A stretch of DNA of 64,000 nt, from NCBI RefSeq assembly GCF_006175995.1, contig NZ_VDMB01000005.1, positions 35,296 to 99,295 on the forward strand, given 5' to 3'. The first letter of the stretch is position 1. Every line of letters begins with the position of its first letter. A program made the position numbers and the translations under genes. This document shows, piece by piece, positions 53,085 through 62,663 of this stretch. Source of the DNA: Desulfobotulus mexicanus. GTDB taxonomy: Bacteria; Desulfobacterota; Desulfobacteria; Desulfobacterales; ASO4-4. The notes beneath the pieces were generated by a model. That model was not told where the DNA came from. It searched no databases and worked only from the letters and a program-made list of their open reading frames with translations.

Positions 53085-54385
53085 TGCAGGCGGATATACT
53101 CATTGAAAATGGCTGGATTCTTACCATGGACCCGGAAAATACGGTTTTTGAAAAAGGCTCCCTTGCCATCAGTGGTGAAAGCATCCTGGCCGTTGGAAAA
53201 GCTGAAGATCTTTCCCATATAGAGGCTCGGGAAAAAGTGGATGCCAGGGGAGGGGTCATCCTTCCGGGTTTTGTCAATGTGCATACCCATGCTTCCATGA
53301 CCCTTTTTAGAGGTCTGGCCGATGACCTTCCCCTGATGCGCTGGCTGGAGGATCATATTTTTCCTGCTGAGGCCAGGCTGACTCCTGAGCTTGTCCGTCT
53401 GGGTGCCGAACTGGCCTGCCTTGAAATGATGGCTTCCGGCACCACCACCTTCTGTGACATGTATCTCTTTGAAAATGCCGTGGCAGAAGCCGCAGATACG
53501 GCAGGTATGCGGGCCGTGGTGGGCGAGGTTCTCTATGATTTTCCCTCTCCCTGCTATGGTCCCATAGAAAAGGGCTTTCTTCATGTCGAGGAAATGATAG
53601 GCCGATGGAAGTATCACCCCCGCATTACCATTGCCCTTAAACCCCATTCTCCATACCTTTGTGCGCCGGAGCTGCTTTCCCGTGCCTTTGACATGGCCGA
53701 AACCCACAATCTGCCCTTTGTCATCCATCTGGCTGAAACTGCTGCTGAAACAGAAACCATTAAAAAGACGTATGGCAAAAGTCCTGTTGCCCATCTGGCA
53801 GATCTTGGCCTTTTGTCCCAAAGGACCCTTGCTGCCCATTGTGTGAAGATGGATGAAGCGGATATTGAGCTTTTTGCCATGAAGGGAAGCTCTGTAGCGC
53901 ACAATCCCCAGAGTAATATGAAACTGGCATCGGGCATTGCCCCTGTGCCTGCTTTTTTGAAGGCAGGAATTACCGTAGGCATTGGCACAGACGGAGCTGC
54001 ATCCAACAATGATCTGAACATGCTTTCGGAAATGCGCAGTGCCGCCCTGATACACAAGGTGACTTCGGCAGATCCAACCCTTATGGATGCCGGTACCATT
54101 CTGCGTATGGCCACCATAGACGGGGCAAAATGCCTGGGTCTTGATGAGATAACAGGCTCCCTTGAAGAGGGAAAGCAGGCGGATATTATTCTGATGGATA
54201 CGGATAAGCCCCACATGACCCCCCTTTATAATCCATTTTCTCAGGTGGTATATGCGGCAGGCCGCAATGATATCCGGGATGTTTTTGTGGCGGGAAAAGG
54301 AATCTACAGAAACCGCTGCCATACCACTCTGGATGCGGATGCCATCTGCCGCAGAGTGCGGGAGGCGGTTCTGACATTTCGTTAA
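53084..54385 (+). CDS. mtaD: 5-methylthioadenosine / S-adenosylhomocysteine deaminase
   Basis: 433 residues, amidohydrolase barrel. Metal ligands in NVHTHASM, HLAETAAE, AHCVKM and GTDGAASNNDLNML. Deaminates MTA and SAH to the inosine forms, which the phosphorylase can split. Coupled by TGATG to the phosphorylase gene. Confidence 0.9.
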   Translation: MQADILIENGWILTMDPENTVFEKGSLAISGESILAVGKAEDLSHIEAREKVDARGGVILPGFVNVHTHASMTLFRGLADDLPLMRWLEDHIFPAEARLTPELVRLGAELACLEMMASGTTTFCDMYLFENAVAEAADTAGMRAVVGEVLYDFPSPCYGPIEKGFLHVEEMIGRWKYHPRITIALKPHSPYLCAPELLSRAFDMAETHNLPFVIHLAETAAETETIKKTYGKSPVAHLADLGLLSQRTLAAHCVKMDEADIELFAMKGSSVAHNPQSNMKLASGIAPVPAFLKAGITVGIGTDGAASNNDLNMLSEMRSAALIHKVTSADPTLMDAGTILRMATIDGAKCLGLDEITGSLEEGKQADIILMDTDKPHMTPLYNPFSQVVYAAGRNDIRDVFVAGKGIYRNRCHTTLDADAICRRVREAVLTFR

Positions 54386-54396
54386 GAATATCTATA

Positions 54397-54461
54397 GGCA
54401 CACAGGTCGTTTGATCGTGACGAAAACGATTGAAATGTCACTTACAAACAGCCTGTGTACC
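54397..54461. repeat. 65-bp foldback, arms shared with the 348-bp element
   Basis: GGCACACAGGTCGTTTGATCGTGAC pairs with the right arm GTCAC..CAAAC.GCCTGTGTACC. The arms match the GGCACACAGGCTATTTG..GTGAC segment of the long copies, but the core and the GTAA ends are absent. The rest of this 369-bp gap is AT-rich and ends in the leader shared by the two kinase genes. Confidence 0.7.
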
Positions 54462-54754
54462 TTATGCTCCACCTGCAAGGGATCAAGGGCTTGAATAAAT
54501 TGATAAAAAATGAAATGTTTGATATTCGCCACAAAATGCACTGAACGATTATAAAATAACAGTCGTAACTATTCATATCCGGCTTGTCCTCAGAATTCCT
54601 TGATTTTTTTATCCTCCCAAGATAATTTTATTTGGTTACGCTAAAATACAAGAAACTTCTCCCTGCTCAATTTTCTGCTGCTGTGGTCAAAAAGAGCCCT
54701 CCATTTTTCTCTGACCAAACCAGCCTCGCCCCCTAAAGATTCCGGAGGTTTTTT

Positions 54755-56560
54755 ATGTTACCCTCCCTGACATCAAAAAATATAAACCAGCGGGAAAGAA
54801 GCCTTGAAGCAAAGGCTTTTTTATCCTTTTTCAATGAGAAGATTCTGCCAAGCCGGCGTATGGCCGTGGCCTTCAGCATCTTTTTTTATGGGATTTCCGG
54901 TTTTCTGGATGCGGCCCTTCTGGAAAAAAGAGAATTGTATATTATCCTTTCCATCCGATACCTTGTCGTTATTCCTCTGGCTTTTCTGGCCCTCGGTTTA
55001 AGTTTTAAAGTAAAATGGGTGCAGCGTCATTTTGAACCCATTGTTTCATTTCTTCTTTATCTCTGTGCCCTGAGTATGATTCTCATGGTGGTCTTTGTGG
55101 AGAATGTCCATGTCTTGTCCCTGTACATGTTTGGTATTCTGCTGGTTATTTTTGTGGGATACAGCTTGCAACGGCTCTTTTTTTTCTGGGCGAGTATTAC
55201 GGGTGCTCTGATTCTTATTTCCTTTGTTGCTGCCACGCCCTGGATGTCCATGGAAAAAAACCATGTGACGACCTATGCCCTTCAGCTTTTCTGCGGGTAT
55301 GTGGCCAGCATCATTGGTGCCTATTTCATGGAATCTGTATCTTACAGTGAGTATCTTTCCCGGAAAGAAACGGAAGCACAGCGGATAAAGGTGGATGAGC
55401 TGAATGCGGGTCTTGAATTACGGGTAGAGGAAAGAACCAGAATTTATAATGAAAAAGCCAAAGAAGCCGAAAGGCTTCTGGAGCAGCAGCAGGTGGTGGA
55501 AAGAACCCTGCGCATGACGGAAAAACAGCACAGAGATCTTTTGGAAATAGTTGAAGATGCCTGCTTTGAACTGGATCTTGAAGGCCGGATTCAGTATTTC
55601 AACACGGCCCTCTGCCGCATTACCGGAAGACCCTCTTCTGAAATCAGGGCCAACCGGTTTTTCTTCTGGCTGAATGTAGATGATGCAACACTTCTCAGAA
55701 AACAGATGGAAAGCAAAGCCCATGTTGGCGGTACAGCCATTCTTTCACTGGACCTGCAGAAACCCGATGAGGATATTGTGTCTGTGCGGCTGAGCCTTTC
55801 TCCCATAGAAGATGGGCAGAGCCGTATTTCAGGATTTCGCTGTGTGGCCAGGGATACCAGTCGTGAGGTCAGGCTTAAAACAGAACTGAATACGGCCCGG
55901 CAGAATCAGAATCTTTCGGAAAATCAGCACTTAAAATTTCTTCGTCACATGGCCCACAGCCTGAGAACTCCCATGAATGCCATACTGGGTGGCCTGCACC
56001 TGCTTAAAGAGAACGGAGCTTCCCTGGTCCTGGGAGAAGCATCAGAACATATGCAGGGAGTTCTTGAGGATATTCAGGACTATATACAGCTGGCCGAAGG
56101 ACAGGGGCAAGCCAGACCTGTGGAAGAAAAAAGCAAGGTCCAAAGGCTCTCTCAGGAAGAGCGGAATGAAAAAATGTATCCCCTTATTCTTCTGGTGGAA
56201 GATAATATCATCAACCAGAAAATCACCATGAAACTTCTTGAAATAAAGAAATATACCCCTGACCTTGCGGAGAATGGCTTTCAGGCGCTGGAAAAACTTG
56301 AAAAGCAGAGCTATAATTTGGTCTTGATGGATGTACAGATGCCGGAAATGGACGGACTCACAGCCACCCGCAAAATCCGGGAAGGCCTTTGCGGAAAAGA
56401 GGCAGCCCTTACTCCCATTGTGGCCTTTACCGCCCACGCTTCTTCCCAGGACAGACAGGCCTGTCTGGATGCCGGAATGGATGATGTGCTGACTAAGCCG
56501 GCCAGGCCCGAGGGTCTGCAGAGCATGGTGGAAAAATGGCTAAGGCGGAAAGAATCATAA
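54755..56560 (+). CDS. hybrid histidine kinase paralogue lacking the ATPase domain
   Basis: 601 residues. Six or so membrane helices (35-200), a coiled coil (205-260), a PAS domain (about 262-380), then the dimerisation/H-box helix RHMAHSLRTPMNA (His intact). From QLAEGQ it jumps straight to ARPVEEK and the receiver domain (LVEDN, phosphoacceptor in LMDVQMPEMDG). The downstream paralogue has 158 more residues here, the complete HATPase domain. It therefore cannot phosphorylate itself alone. GGAGG precedes the ATG. Confidence 0.9.
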   Translation: MLPSLTSKNINQRERSLEAKAFLSFFNEKILPSRRMAVAFSIFFYGISGFLDAALLEKRELYIILSIRYLVVIPLAFLALGLSFKVKWVQRHFEPIVSFLLYLCALSMILMVVFVENVHVLSLYMFGILLVIFVGYSLQRLFFFWASITGALILISFVAATPWMSMEKNHVTTYALQLFCGYVASIIGAYFMESVSYSEYLSRKETEAQRIKVDELNAGLELRVEERTRIYNEKAKEAERLLEQQQVVERTLRMTEKQHRDLLEIVEDACFELDLEGRIQYFNTALCRITGRPSSEIRANRFFFWLNVDDATLLRKQMESKAHVGGTAILSLDLQKPDEDIVSVRLSLSPIEDGQSRISGFRCVARDTSREVRLKTELNTARQNQNLSENQHLKFLRHMAHSLRTPMNAILGGLHLLKENGASLVLGEASEHMQGVLEDIQDYIQLAEGQGQARPVEEKSKVQRLSQEERNEKMYPLILLVEDNIINQKITMKLLEIKKYTPDLAENGFQALEKLEKQSYNLVLMDVQMPEMDGLTATRKIREGLCGKEAALTPIVAFTAHASSQDRQACLDAGMDDVLTKPARPEGLQSMVEKWLRRKES

Positions 56561-56573
56561 AATTAAGGAATCT

Positions 56574-56637
56574 AAGGTAAATATCAGAAATGGATGCTTG
56601 TGACCTGGGGAGATGCCAAGAGAGATCTTATTCTTAT
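56574..56637 (+). pseudogene. 5' stub of the adenine deaminase gene
   Basis: The sequence after the first kinase gene aligns with the first 65 bp of ade at 59116 (GAATGGATG, GGGGAGATG, GATCTT landmarks). The ade ATG is AAG here. It marks the breakpoint of the tandem duplication. Confidence 0.8.
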
Positions 56638-56822
56638 AAGCGATCATCCTGATTTATCTTCAGAATTCCTTGATTTTTTTACCCTTTCAAGATAAATTTA
56701 TAATGTTGTACTGAAATACAAGAAACTTCTCCCTGCTCACGCTCTGCTGCTGTGGTCAAAAAGAAACCTCCATTTTTCTCTGGCCAAAACAGCCCTGCCC
56801 CTAAAGATTCCGGAGGTTTTTT

Positions 56823-59102
56823 GTGATCCCCTCCCTGACTTCAAAAAACGTAAGCCAGCAGGATAAATGCCTTGAAGCAAGGGCTTTTTTATCCTTTTTC
56901 AATGAAAAGGTTCTGCCTGCCCGGCGCATGGGTATTGCCTTTGGCATCTTTTTTTACGGAATCTTCGGTCTCCTTGATGTTGCACTTCTGGAAAAAAAAG
57001 AACTCTTCATTATCCTTTCCATCCGTTATCTTCTTATTCTTCCTCTGGCTTTTCTGGTTCTTGGCTGCAGTTTCAGAGTAAAATGGGTGCAGCGTCATTT
57101 TGAACCCATCGTTGCTTTCCTTATTTTTCTTTGCTCCCTGAGCATGATCCTAATGGTAACCCTTGCCCATGATGCCCATGGCTTATCCCATTATATGTTC
57201 GGTGTTCTGCTGGTCATTTTTGTGGGATACAGCCTGTTCCGGCTATTTTTCTTCTGGGCAGGCATTACGGGTGCTCTTATTATTATTGCTTTTTTGCTTT
57301 CCACGCCATGGCTGCCCATGGAAAAGACCCTGGTGATTGCCTATGCCCTTCAACTTTTCTGCGGGTATGTTGGCAGCATGATCGGTGCCTATGTCATGGA
57401 GACGGCATCCTACAGGGATTATCTTTCCAACATGGAGATGGAAGCACAGCGGAAAAAAGTGGATGGCCTGAATGCGGATCTGGAATTACGGGTAGAGGAA
57501 AGAACCAGAATTTATAATGAAAAAGCCAGAGAAGCCGAGAGGCTTCTGGAGCAGCAGCAGCTAATCGAAAGAACCCTGCGCATGACTGAAAAACAGCACA
57601 GGGACCTTTTGGAGATAGTTGAGGATGCCTGCTTTGAACTGGATCTTGAAGGCCGGATCCAGTATTTTAACACGGCTCTATGCCGTATTACCGGAAGGCA
57701 CCCTTCTGAAATCAGGGCCAATCGTTTTTTCTGCTGGCTGAATGTGGATGATGCCACACTTCTCAGAAAACAGATGGAAAGCAAAGCCCATGTTGGCGGT
57801 ACAGCCATTCTTTCCCTGGACCTGCAAAAACCCGATGAGGATATTGTGTCTGTGCGACTGAGCCTTTCTCCCAGAGAAGACGGACAGAGCCGTATTTCAG
57901 GATTCCGCTGTGTGGCCAGAGATACAAGTCGTGAGGTCAGGCTTAAAACGGAATTGAATACAGCCCGTCAGAACCAGAATCTTTCGGACAGTCACCACTT
58001 AAAGTTCCTTCGTCATATGACCCACAGCCTTAGAACCCCTATGAATGCCATACTGGGTGGACTGCACCTGCTTACTGAAAAGACAGAGGCATCCGTAACT
58101 CTTGGGGAAGCATCGGGGCGTATGCAGGGCGTTCTGGAGGATATTCAAGACTATATACAGCTGGCCGAAGGGCAGTGGGTTTCCCAGGAGGATATTTTTT
58201 CACCTAAGGAAGCAGGTTCTGAAATTTGTGCATCCTACAGTGTCTGGGCAGAAAACCGGGGCCTTGAATTTCATTTTGAAACACGCAACCTGCCGGATTT
58301 TCTACAGGGGGATGTCCGTTTTTTTAAGCGGATTCTCAATAAATTTCTGGATAATGCCCTTAGGTTTACAGAAAAAGGCTCCATAGATGTTTTTCTGGGA
58401 TGCAGAAACATAGCAGACATGCTCTGGCTTGTCATGGAGGTAGCGGATACGGGCTGCGGTATGGATGAAGTAAAAATAGCACATGCCTTTGAAGCCCCCC
58501 ACAGCATGAAGGGTGGAGAAGAGAATCAGAGTACCATGGGGCTGGGGCTGGCCTTTATCCATCTGATGACGGAACAACTGGAAGGAAATCTGCGTATCCG
58601 GAGTCTTCCGGAAAAAGGAACACGGATCATCTGTGAAATTCCCGTCAGAGAGGTCAGGCCTGTGGAAGAAAAAAACAAGGGGCAAAGGCAGTTTCAGGCA
58701 GAACAGAATAAAAGAAAGCAGCCCCTCATTCTTCTGGTGGAAGACAATATCATCAATCAGAAGATAACCATGAAACTTCTTGAAATAAACGAATATACTC
58801 CTGATCTTGCCGAAAATGGCATTGAAGCGCTGGAAAAACTTAAAAAGCAGAGCTATGATCTGATTCTGATGGATGTACAGATGCCGGAGATGGACGGACT
58901 CACAGCCACCCGCAAAATCCGGGAAGGTCTTTGCGGAAAAGAGGCGGCCCTTACTCCCATTGTGGCCTTTACCGCCCACGCTTCTCCCCAGGACAGGCAG
59001 GCCTGTCTGGATGCCGGAATGGATGATGTACTGACCAAGCCGGCCAGGCCTGAGGCTCTTCAGGCCATGGTGGAAAAATGGATAAGGCAGAAAGAATTAT
59101 AA
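56823..59102 (+). CDS. complete hybrid histidine kinase
   Basis: 759 residues. Same order as the upstream paralogue but complete: membrane helices, coiled coil, PAS, H-box RHMTHSLRTPMNA, ATPase domain (KFLDNALRFTEKG N-box, VADTGCGMD G1, MGLGLAFIHLM G2) and C-terminal receiver (LMDVQMPEMDG). Starts with GTG, preceded by GGAGG. 13 bp before ade, so likely cotranscribed with it. Confidence 0.93.
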   Translation: MIPSLTSKNVSQQDKCLEARAFLSFFNEKVLPARRMGIAFGIFFYGIFGLLDVALLEKKELFIILSIRYLLILPLAFLVLGCSFRVKWVQRHFEPIVAFLIFLCSLSMILMVTLAHDAHGLSHYMFGVLLVIFVGYSLFRLFFFWAGITGALIIIAFLLSTPWLPMEKTLVIAYALQLFCGYVGSMIGAYVMETASYRDYLSNMEMEAQRKKVDGLNADLELRVEERTRIYNEKAREAERLLEQQQLIERTLRMTEKQHRDLLEIVEDACFELDLEGRIQYFNTALCRITGRHPSEIRANRFFCWLNVDDATLLRKQMESKAHVGGTAILSLDLQKPDEDIVSVRLSLSPREDGQSRISGFRCVARDTSREVRLKTELNTARQNQNLSDSHHLKFLRHMTHSLRTPMNAILGGLHLLTEKTEASVTLGEASGRMQGVLEDIQDYIQLAEGQWVSQEDIFSPKEAGSEICASYSVWAENRGLEFHFETRNLPDFLQGDVRFFKRILNKFLDNALRFTEKGSIDVFLGCRNIADMLWLVMEVADTGCGMDEVKIAHAFEAPHSMKGGEENQSTMGLGLAFIHLMTEQLEGNLRIRSLPEKGTRIICEIPVREVRPVEEKNKGQRQFQAEQNKRKQPLILLVEDNIINQKITMKLLEINEYTPDLAENGIEALEKLKKQSYDLILMDVQMPEMDGLTATRKIREGLCGKEAALTPIVAFTAHASPQDRQACLDAGMDDVLTKPARPEALQAMVEKWIRQKEL

Positions 59103-59115
59103 AAAGGCGGAATTT

Positions 59116-60837
59116 ATGGAAAAATATAAGGAATGGATGAGTGTGGCCCGGGGAGATGTCCCGGCGGATCTTCTTTTTACAGGGGCCAGGATCATCAATG
59201 TTTATACGGGAGAGATCCTTGAAACATCCCTTGCCATTCATCAGGGGCGTTTTGTTGGATTCGGGGATTATGAGGCCATCAACACCATTGAACTGGGGGG
59301 ACGCCATATAGCCCCCGGCTTTATAGATGCCCACGTTCACCTTGAAAGCAGCATGGCCTCACCTTCGGAATTTGTGAAAGCAGTACTCCCCAGAGGCACC
59401 ACAACGGTGGCCGCAGATCCCCATGAAATTGCCAATGTGCTGGGAAGTGAAGGTATACAGTACATGCTGAAAGCCAGTGAAAATCAGCCCATGGACCTGT
59501 TTTTCACCCTGCCATCCTGTGTTCCTGCCACCCATATGGAAACTGCAGGGGCCAGTTTGCAGGCATCTGATCTGGCTCCTTTTTTTTATCATCCCCGTAT
59601 CCTGGCTCTGGCTGAAATGATGAATTTCCCCGGTGTTATTTTAGGGGATAAAGGAGTGCATGACAAAATCAGAGATGCTCACAGGAGATCAAAGCCTGTG
59701 GATGGTCATGCTCCGGGACTTTCCGGTAAAGCTCTGAACGCCTACCTTTCTGCGGGTATTTCTTCGGATCATGAGTGCACCACAGCGGAAGAAGCTCTGG
59801 AAAAAATGCGGGGCGGTATGCACATCATGGTACGGGAGGGCACCTGCGCCCAGAACCTTGATGCCCTGCTGCCAGCCCTGAATGAGCAGACGGCCCGGAG
59901 AATGATGTGGTGTACCGATGATCGCCATCCCCACGATCTTGTCCATGAAGGTCACATAGATGACATTATCCGCAGAGCCATTGCCGAAGGCATTGATCCT
60001 GTGATGGCCATACAGATGGGAACCCTTAATCCTGCGGAATATTTTTCACTTAAGGACAGGGGAGCCATAGCACCGGGAAAACGGGCGGATTTTGTAATCA
60101 TAGGGGATCTGGAAGCATTTCACATTGAAGCCGTGTACGTTCAGGGAAAGTGTGTGGCAGAAAAGGGCAGACTGGTTTCGGATCTGGTTTTACCAGACAC
60201 ACCGCCTCCTCCGGAATCCATGAAGATAAGACCCGAACAGCTGGATTTTTCCCTGAAGGCAGAAGCAGAAAACATTCGTGTCATTGATGTGGTTCCCGGG
60301 CAGGTGGTTACGGGCAGTCTTGTTATGGCTGCTGCCATTGAAAAGGGTATGGCTGTGGCAGATGCGGACAGGGATATTGTCAAGCTGGCCGTTGTGGAGC
60401 GGTATACGGGAAAGGCAGGGTGCGGTATTGCCTTTGTCCGTGGGCTGGGTATAAGGGACGGGGCGCTGGCCTCCAGTGTGGGGCATGACTCCCACAACCT
60501 TATTGTGGCCGGGGACAATGATGAGGATATGAAGGCAGTGGCAGAGGTTGTTATTGAAATGAAAGGAGGCATGGCTGTTGTCAGCAGAGGCCGTGTCATG
60601 GCATCCCTTCCCCTTGCCATTGCAGGACTGATGTCGACAGCCCCCATGGAAACCATTGAGACGGAGATGAATGCCCTTATCCGTGAGGCAAAGGTTCTGG
60701 GCTGCCCCCTTGCCGATCCCTTCATGACCCTGGGTTTTCTTTCCCTGCCCGTGATTCCTTCCCTGAAACTCACGGACAGGGGCCTTGTGGATGTGGATCG
60801 TTTTGAGCTGGTTTCTGTTTTTATTGATACCCTATAA
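59116..60837 (+). CDS. ade: adenine deaminase
   Basis: 573 residues. Metal site DAHVHLESS, central DGHAPG, SSDHECT and DDRHPHDL motifs, and the C-terminal region with GHDSHNLIVAGD. Converts adenine to hypoxanthine. With the phosphorylase and MTA deaminase it makes a purine salvage set. A strong terminator follows. Confidence 0.95.
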   Translation: MEKYKEWMSVARGDVPADLLFTGARIINVYTGEILETSLAIHQGRFVGFGDYEAINTIELGGRHIAPGFIDAHVHLESSMASPSEFVKAVLPRGTTTVAADPHEIANVLGSEGIQYMLKASENQPMDLFFTLPSCVPATHMETAGASLQASDLAPFFYHPRILALAEMMNFPGVILGDKGVHDKIRDAHRRSKPVDGHAPGLSGKALNAYLSAGISSDHECTTAEEALEKMRGGMHIMVREGTCAQNLDALLPALNEQTARRMMWCTDDRHPHDLVHEGHIDDIIRRAIAEGIDPVMAIQMGTLNPAEYFSLKDRGAIAPGKRADFVIIGDLEAFHIEAVYVQGKCVAEKGRLVSDLVLPDTPPPPESMKIRPEQLDFSLKAEAENIRVIDVVPGQVVTGSLVMAAAIEKGMAVADADRDIVKLAVVERYTGKAGCGIAFVRGLGIRDGALASSVGHDSHNLIVAGDNDEDMKAVAEVVIEMKGGMAVVSRGRVMASLPLAIAGLMSTAPMETIETEMNALIREAKVLGCPLADPFMTLGFLSLPVIPSLKLTDRGLVDVDRFELVSVFIDTL

Positions 60838-60844
60838 AAATTTC

Positions 60845-60907
60845 GGGGCTGATATTAATAGAAGAAACAGCGTATGGCTGTTTTTTCCCTTGATCAGCCC
60901 CTTTTCT
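60845..60907. terminator. terminator between ade and the barrel gene
   Basis: Outer stem GGGGCTGAT/ATCAGCCCC with an inner stem AAACAGC/GCTGTTT and T-runs. It serves two converging genes. Confidence 0.82.
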
Positions 60908-62136
60908 TACCAGCTTATTTTGAAGTCGATCAGATAGGATTTGTCCGTAATATCCTTCAGCTCAAAGGATTCCTTATATCCCAGTGAAAAACTGAACCAG
61001 GATGTTGCCTGATATGTCCCCATACCAAATACAACGGTCTGGTTCTCATACCCATCCATCACATCATCTTGTACCTGATGCACCCGGAAAATCTCACCCT
61101 TCAGGGTCAGCCTGCCATCCATGAAATTCATGATGGCACCCACCGAGGGAGTGATGTTGTGTTCCCATGGCAGATCATTCAGGGCATCGGAAATCCAGCG
61201 AACCTCCTCTGGTACAAAATCGTTGGGAATTTCTTTTTTCAGCCCCTGATACATGAGTCCTGCATTGACAATGGCATTGGGTGTAAGGGCATGGGAATAA
61301 CGCACCCCGGTTCCCCATCCATACTCTAAATATCCGCCACCGTCGGTGAACACGCTGGATTTCAGGTAGGTCACTCCAAGGGTGGCATTTACCATCCATT
61401 CCACAACACCACTGGGCTGGTACCAGCGTTTTTTGAAAAAGGGCATGAAGGCCGCATGGTGGTATTCCGTATTCATATTGTCATCGATTTCAAGCTGCCT
61501 GTAGGGAATGGTGATGCCGCCGGAATGGGCCAGGGATTCTCCGAAGCGCCATTCATAGGCCATGATTCCGCTCTTGCCCGTAGCACTGTCTGAACCTATC
61601 TCCATGCGGTCATGCTGGCCGGAAATGATGATATCCTTGTTGGATATGGGAATAAAAGAAACGGTTCCTGAATCCCCGACACCTGTTTCGCTATGATGGG
61701 AACTGACATTGGGTGCCATGTAAATGGAGGACATAAAAGCTGACTGGGCCAAGGACTGGGAGCTGGTTCTGCCGCTGGTGGCCAAATCCGGGGCATTGCC
61801 GAAAACAGCCTTGAAAAGTGTTGTTTTGTTTTCCTCCGCCCATTCAGTAAGTTGCGTCTTGTTACCGATAAAAGAGATGGGAGAAATTCCCCTGCCTTCC
61901 ACAGTCATATTGATGGTGTCTGTGTCGCTTAGCTTACCATCCACACCGCCACTGATTCTATAATCCACACTGGCATTGTAAAGGGACCCCTTCTGCCAGA
62001 CTCCCTGCTTTATTTCTTTTTCAGCAGGAATATTGTTGAAGATGGACTGCCATACTTCATCGTTTGCTGAAGATACAGCTATGGTAAGAAAAAAAGTCAG
62101 ACCCAGAACACTCAATACTTTCAAAGATTTTAGCAT
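60907..62136 (-). CDS. outer-membrane beta-barrel-like protein
   Basis: 409 residues with a signal peptide (first 23, cut near SSANDE). The body alternates short amphipathic strands and ends in KISW, a C-terminal aromatic residue typical of outer membrane barrels. GGAGG precedes the ATG at 62136, and the long in-frame upstream stretch is not coding. No named family recognised. Monocistronic. Confidence 0.7.
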   Translation of the reverse strand: MLKSLKVLSVLGLTFFLTIAVSSANDEVWQSIFNNIPAEKEIKQGVWQKGSLYNASVDYRISGGVDGKLSDTDTINMTVEGRGISPISFIGNKTQLTEWAEENKTTLFKAVFGNAPDLATSGRTSSQSLAQSAFMSSIYMAPNVSSHHSETGVGDSGTVSFIPISNKDIIISGQHDRMEIGSDSATGKSGIMAYEWRFGESLAHSGGITIPYRQLEIDDNMNTEYHHAAFMPFFKKRWYQPSGVVEWMVNATLGVTYLKSSVFTDGGGYLEYGWGTGVRYSHALTPNAIVNAGLMYQGLKKEIPNDFVPEEVRWISDALNDLPWEHNITPSVGAIMNFMDGRLTLKGEIFRVHQVQDDVMDGYENQTVVFGMGTYQATSWFSFSLGYKESFELKDITDKSYLIDFKISW

Positions 62137-62195
62137 AAGGCCACCTCCTCCCAAAAAAGATATAAAAAAATATTGGCTCATGATTGAGGCCTTCC

Positions 62196-62306
62196 GTACC
62201 GCCTCTGGCACAGAGGGTTTCTTCTGTAAAATGCAGCAGCTTTGTATCGTTGCCTGCGCATCTGTCTTACAGGTATGACACTTAAAAAAATGTACTGAGT
62301 AGCAGC
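62196..62306. repeat. decayed remnant of the 348-bp element
   Basis: Left part GTACC..GGCACAG..TGCAGCAGCTTTGTAT and right part GCCTGCGCATCTGTCTTACAG..TACTGAGTAGCAGC follow the two ends of copy C with the middle missing. Confidence 0.5.
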
Positions 62307-62356
62307 TATACTCCGCATGGTCATTCTTGATACATGGGGCAATCTTGAAACGATAT

Positions 62357-62417
62357 TGTAGGGGCAGGCCCCCGTGCCTGCCCTGGTTTTGGGCAACCAT
62401 AGGGGGTTGCCCCTACA
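62357..62417. repeat. 61-bp palindromic repeat
   Basis: Termini TGTAGGGGCA and TGCCCCTACA are perfect 10-bp inverted repeats. Inside are GGCAGGCCCCCGTGCCTGCC and a further GGGCAACC/GGTTGCCC pair. The GTAGGGGCAGGCC type of repeat is common in many bacterial genomes. Confidence 0.7.
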
Positions 62418-62480
62418 GAAAACCCATTAATGTTTCACGGTTGACCGCTTGGAGTATAACGCCCTGCTACGACGTTTTGT

Positions 62481-62548
62481 CATAAAGTAACTTTTGAAGT
62501 TACTTTATGTTTTGAATTTAGTTACAGAAAAAAGGCTGTTTTTTCTGT
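62481..62548. repeat. two perfect hairpins in the intergenic region
   Basis: CATAAAGTAACTT-TTG-AAGTTACTTTATG (62481-62509) and ACAGAAAAAA-GGCTG-TTTTTTCTGT (62524-62548). Purpose unknown. Confidence 0.6.
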
Positions 62549-62622
62549 GATGTCAGTTCAGGTCAGAGGGTATTGTTTTCAGATGGAATAATTGTACGCT
62601 CCCTTTTTCCCGGAAGCAAGGC

Positions 62623-62663
62623 AAAAAAAACCGCACACCTCCAATGGCAGGAAAGGTGTACGG
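62623..62663 (-). terminator. intrinsic terminator of the glutaredoxin-FTR operon
   Basis: CCGCACACCT pairs with AGGTGTACGG (9 of 10), followed on the minus strand by eight T. It lies 40 bp after the FTR gene. Confidence 0.88.

Larger units (their letters stand above)
54587..56637 (+). repeat. tandem duplication, first unit
   Basis: Leader, kinase gene and the first about 65 bp of ade. Matches 56657 to about 59176 throughout, apart from a 474-bp deletion. Shared leader landmarks: CAGAATTCCTTGATTTTT, ACAAGAAACTTCTCCCTGCTC and CTAAAGATTCCGGAGGTTTTTT. A GATAAT box in the leader may be the -10. Confidence 0.9.

Noticed and set aside
52991-54322. Minus-strand frame opposite the MTA/SAH deaminase
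   Set aside because: Antisense to a gene with all metal ligands intact.
62357-62417. CRISPR-like repeat
   Set aside because: A single palindromic unit with no regular spacers.
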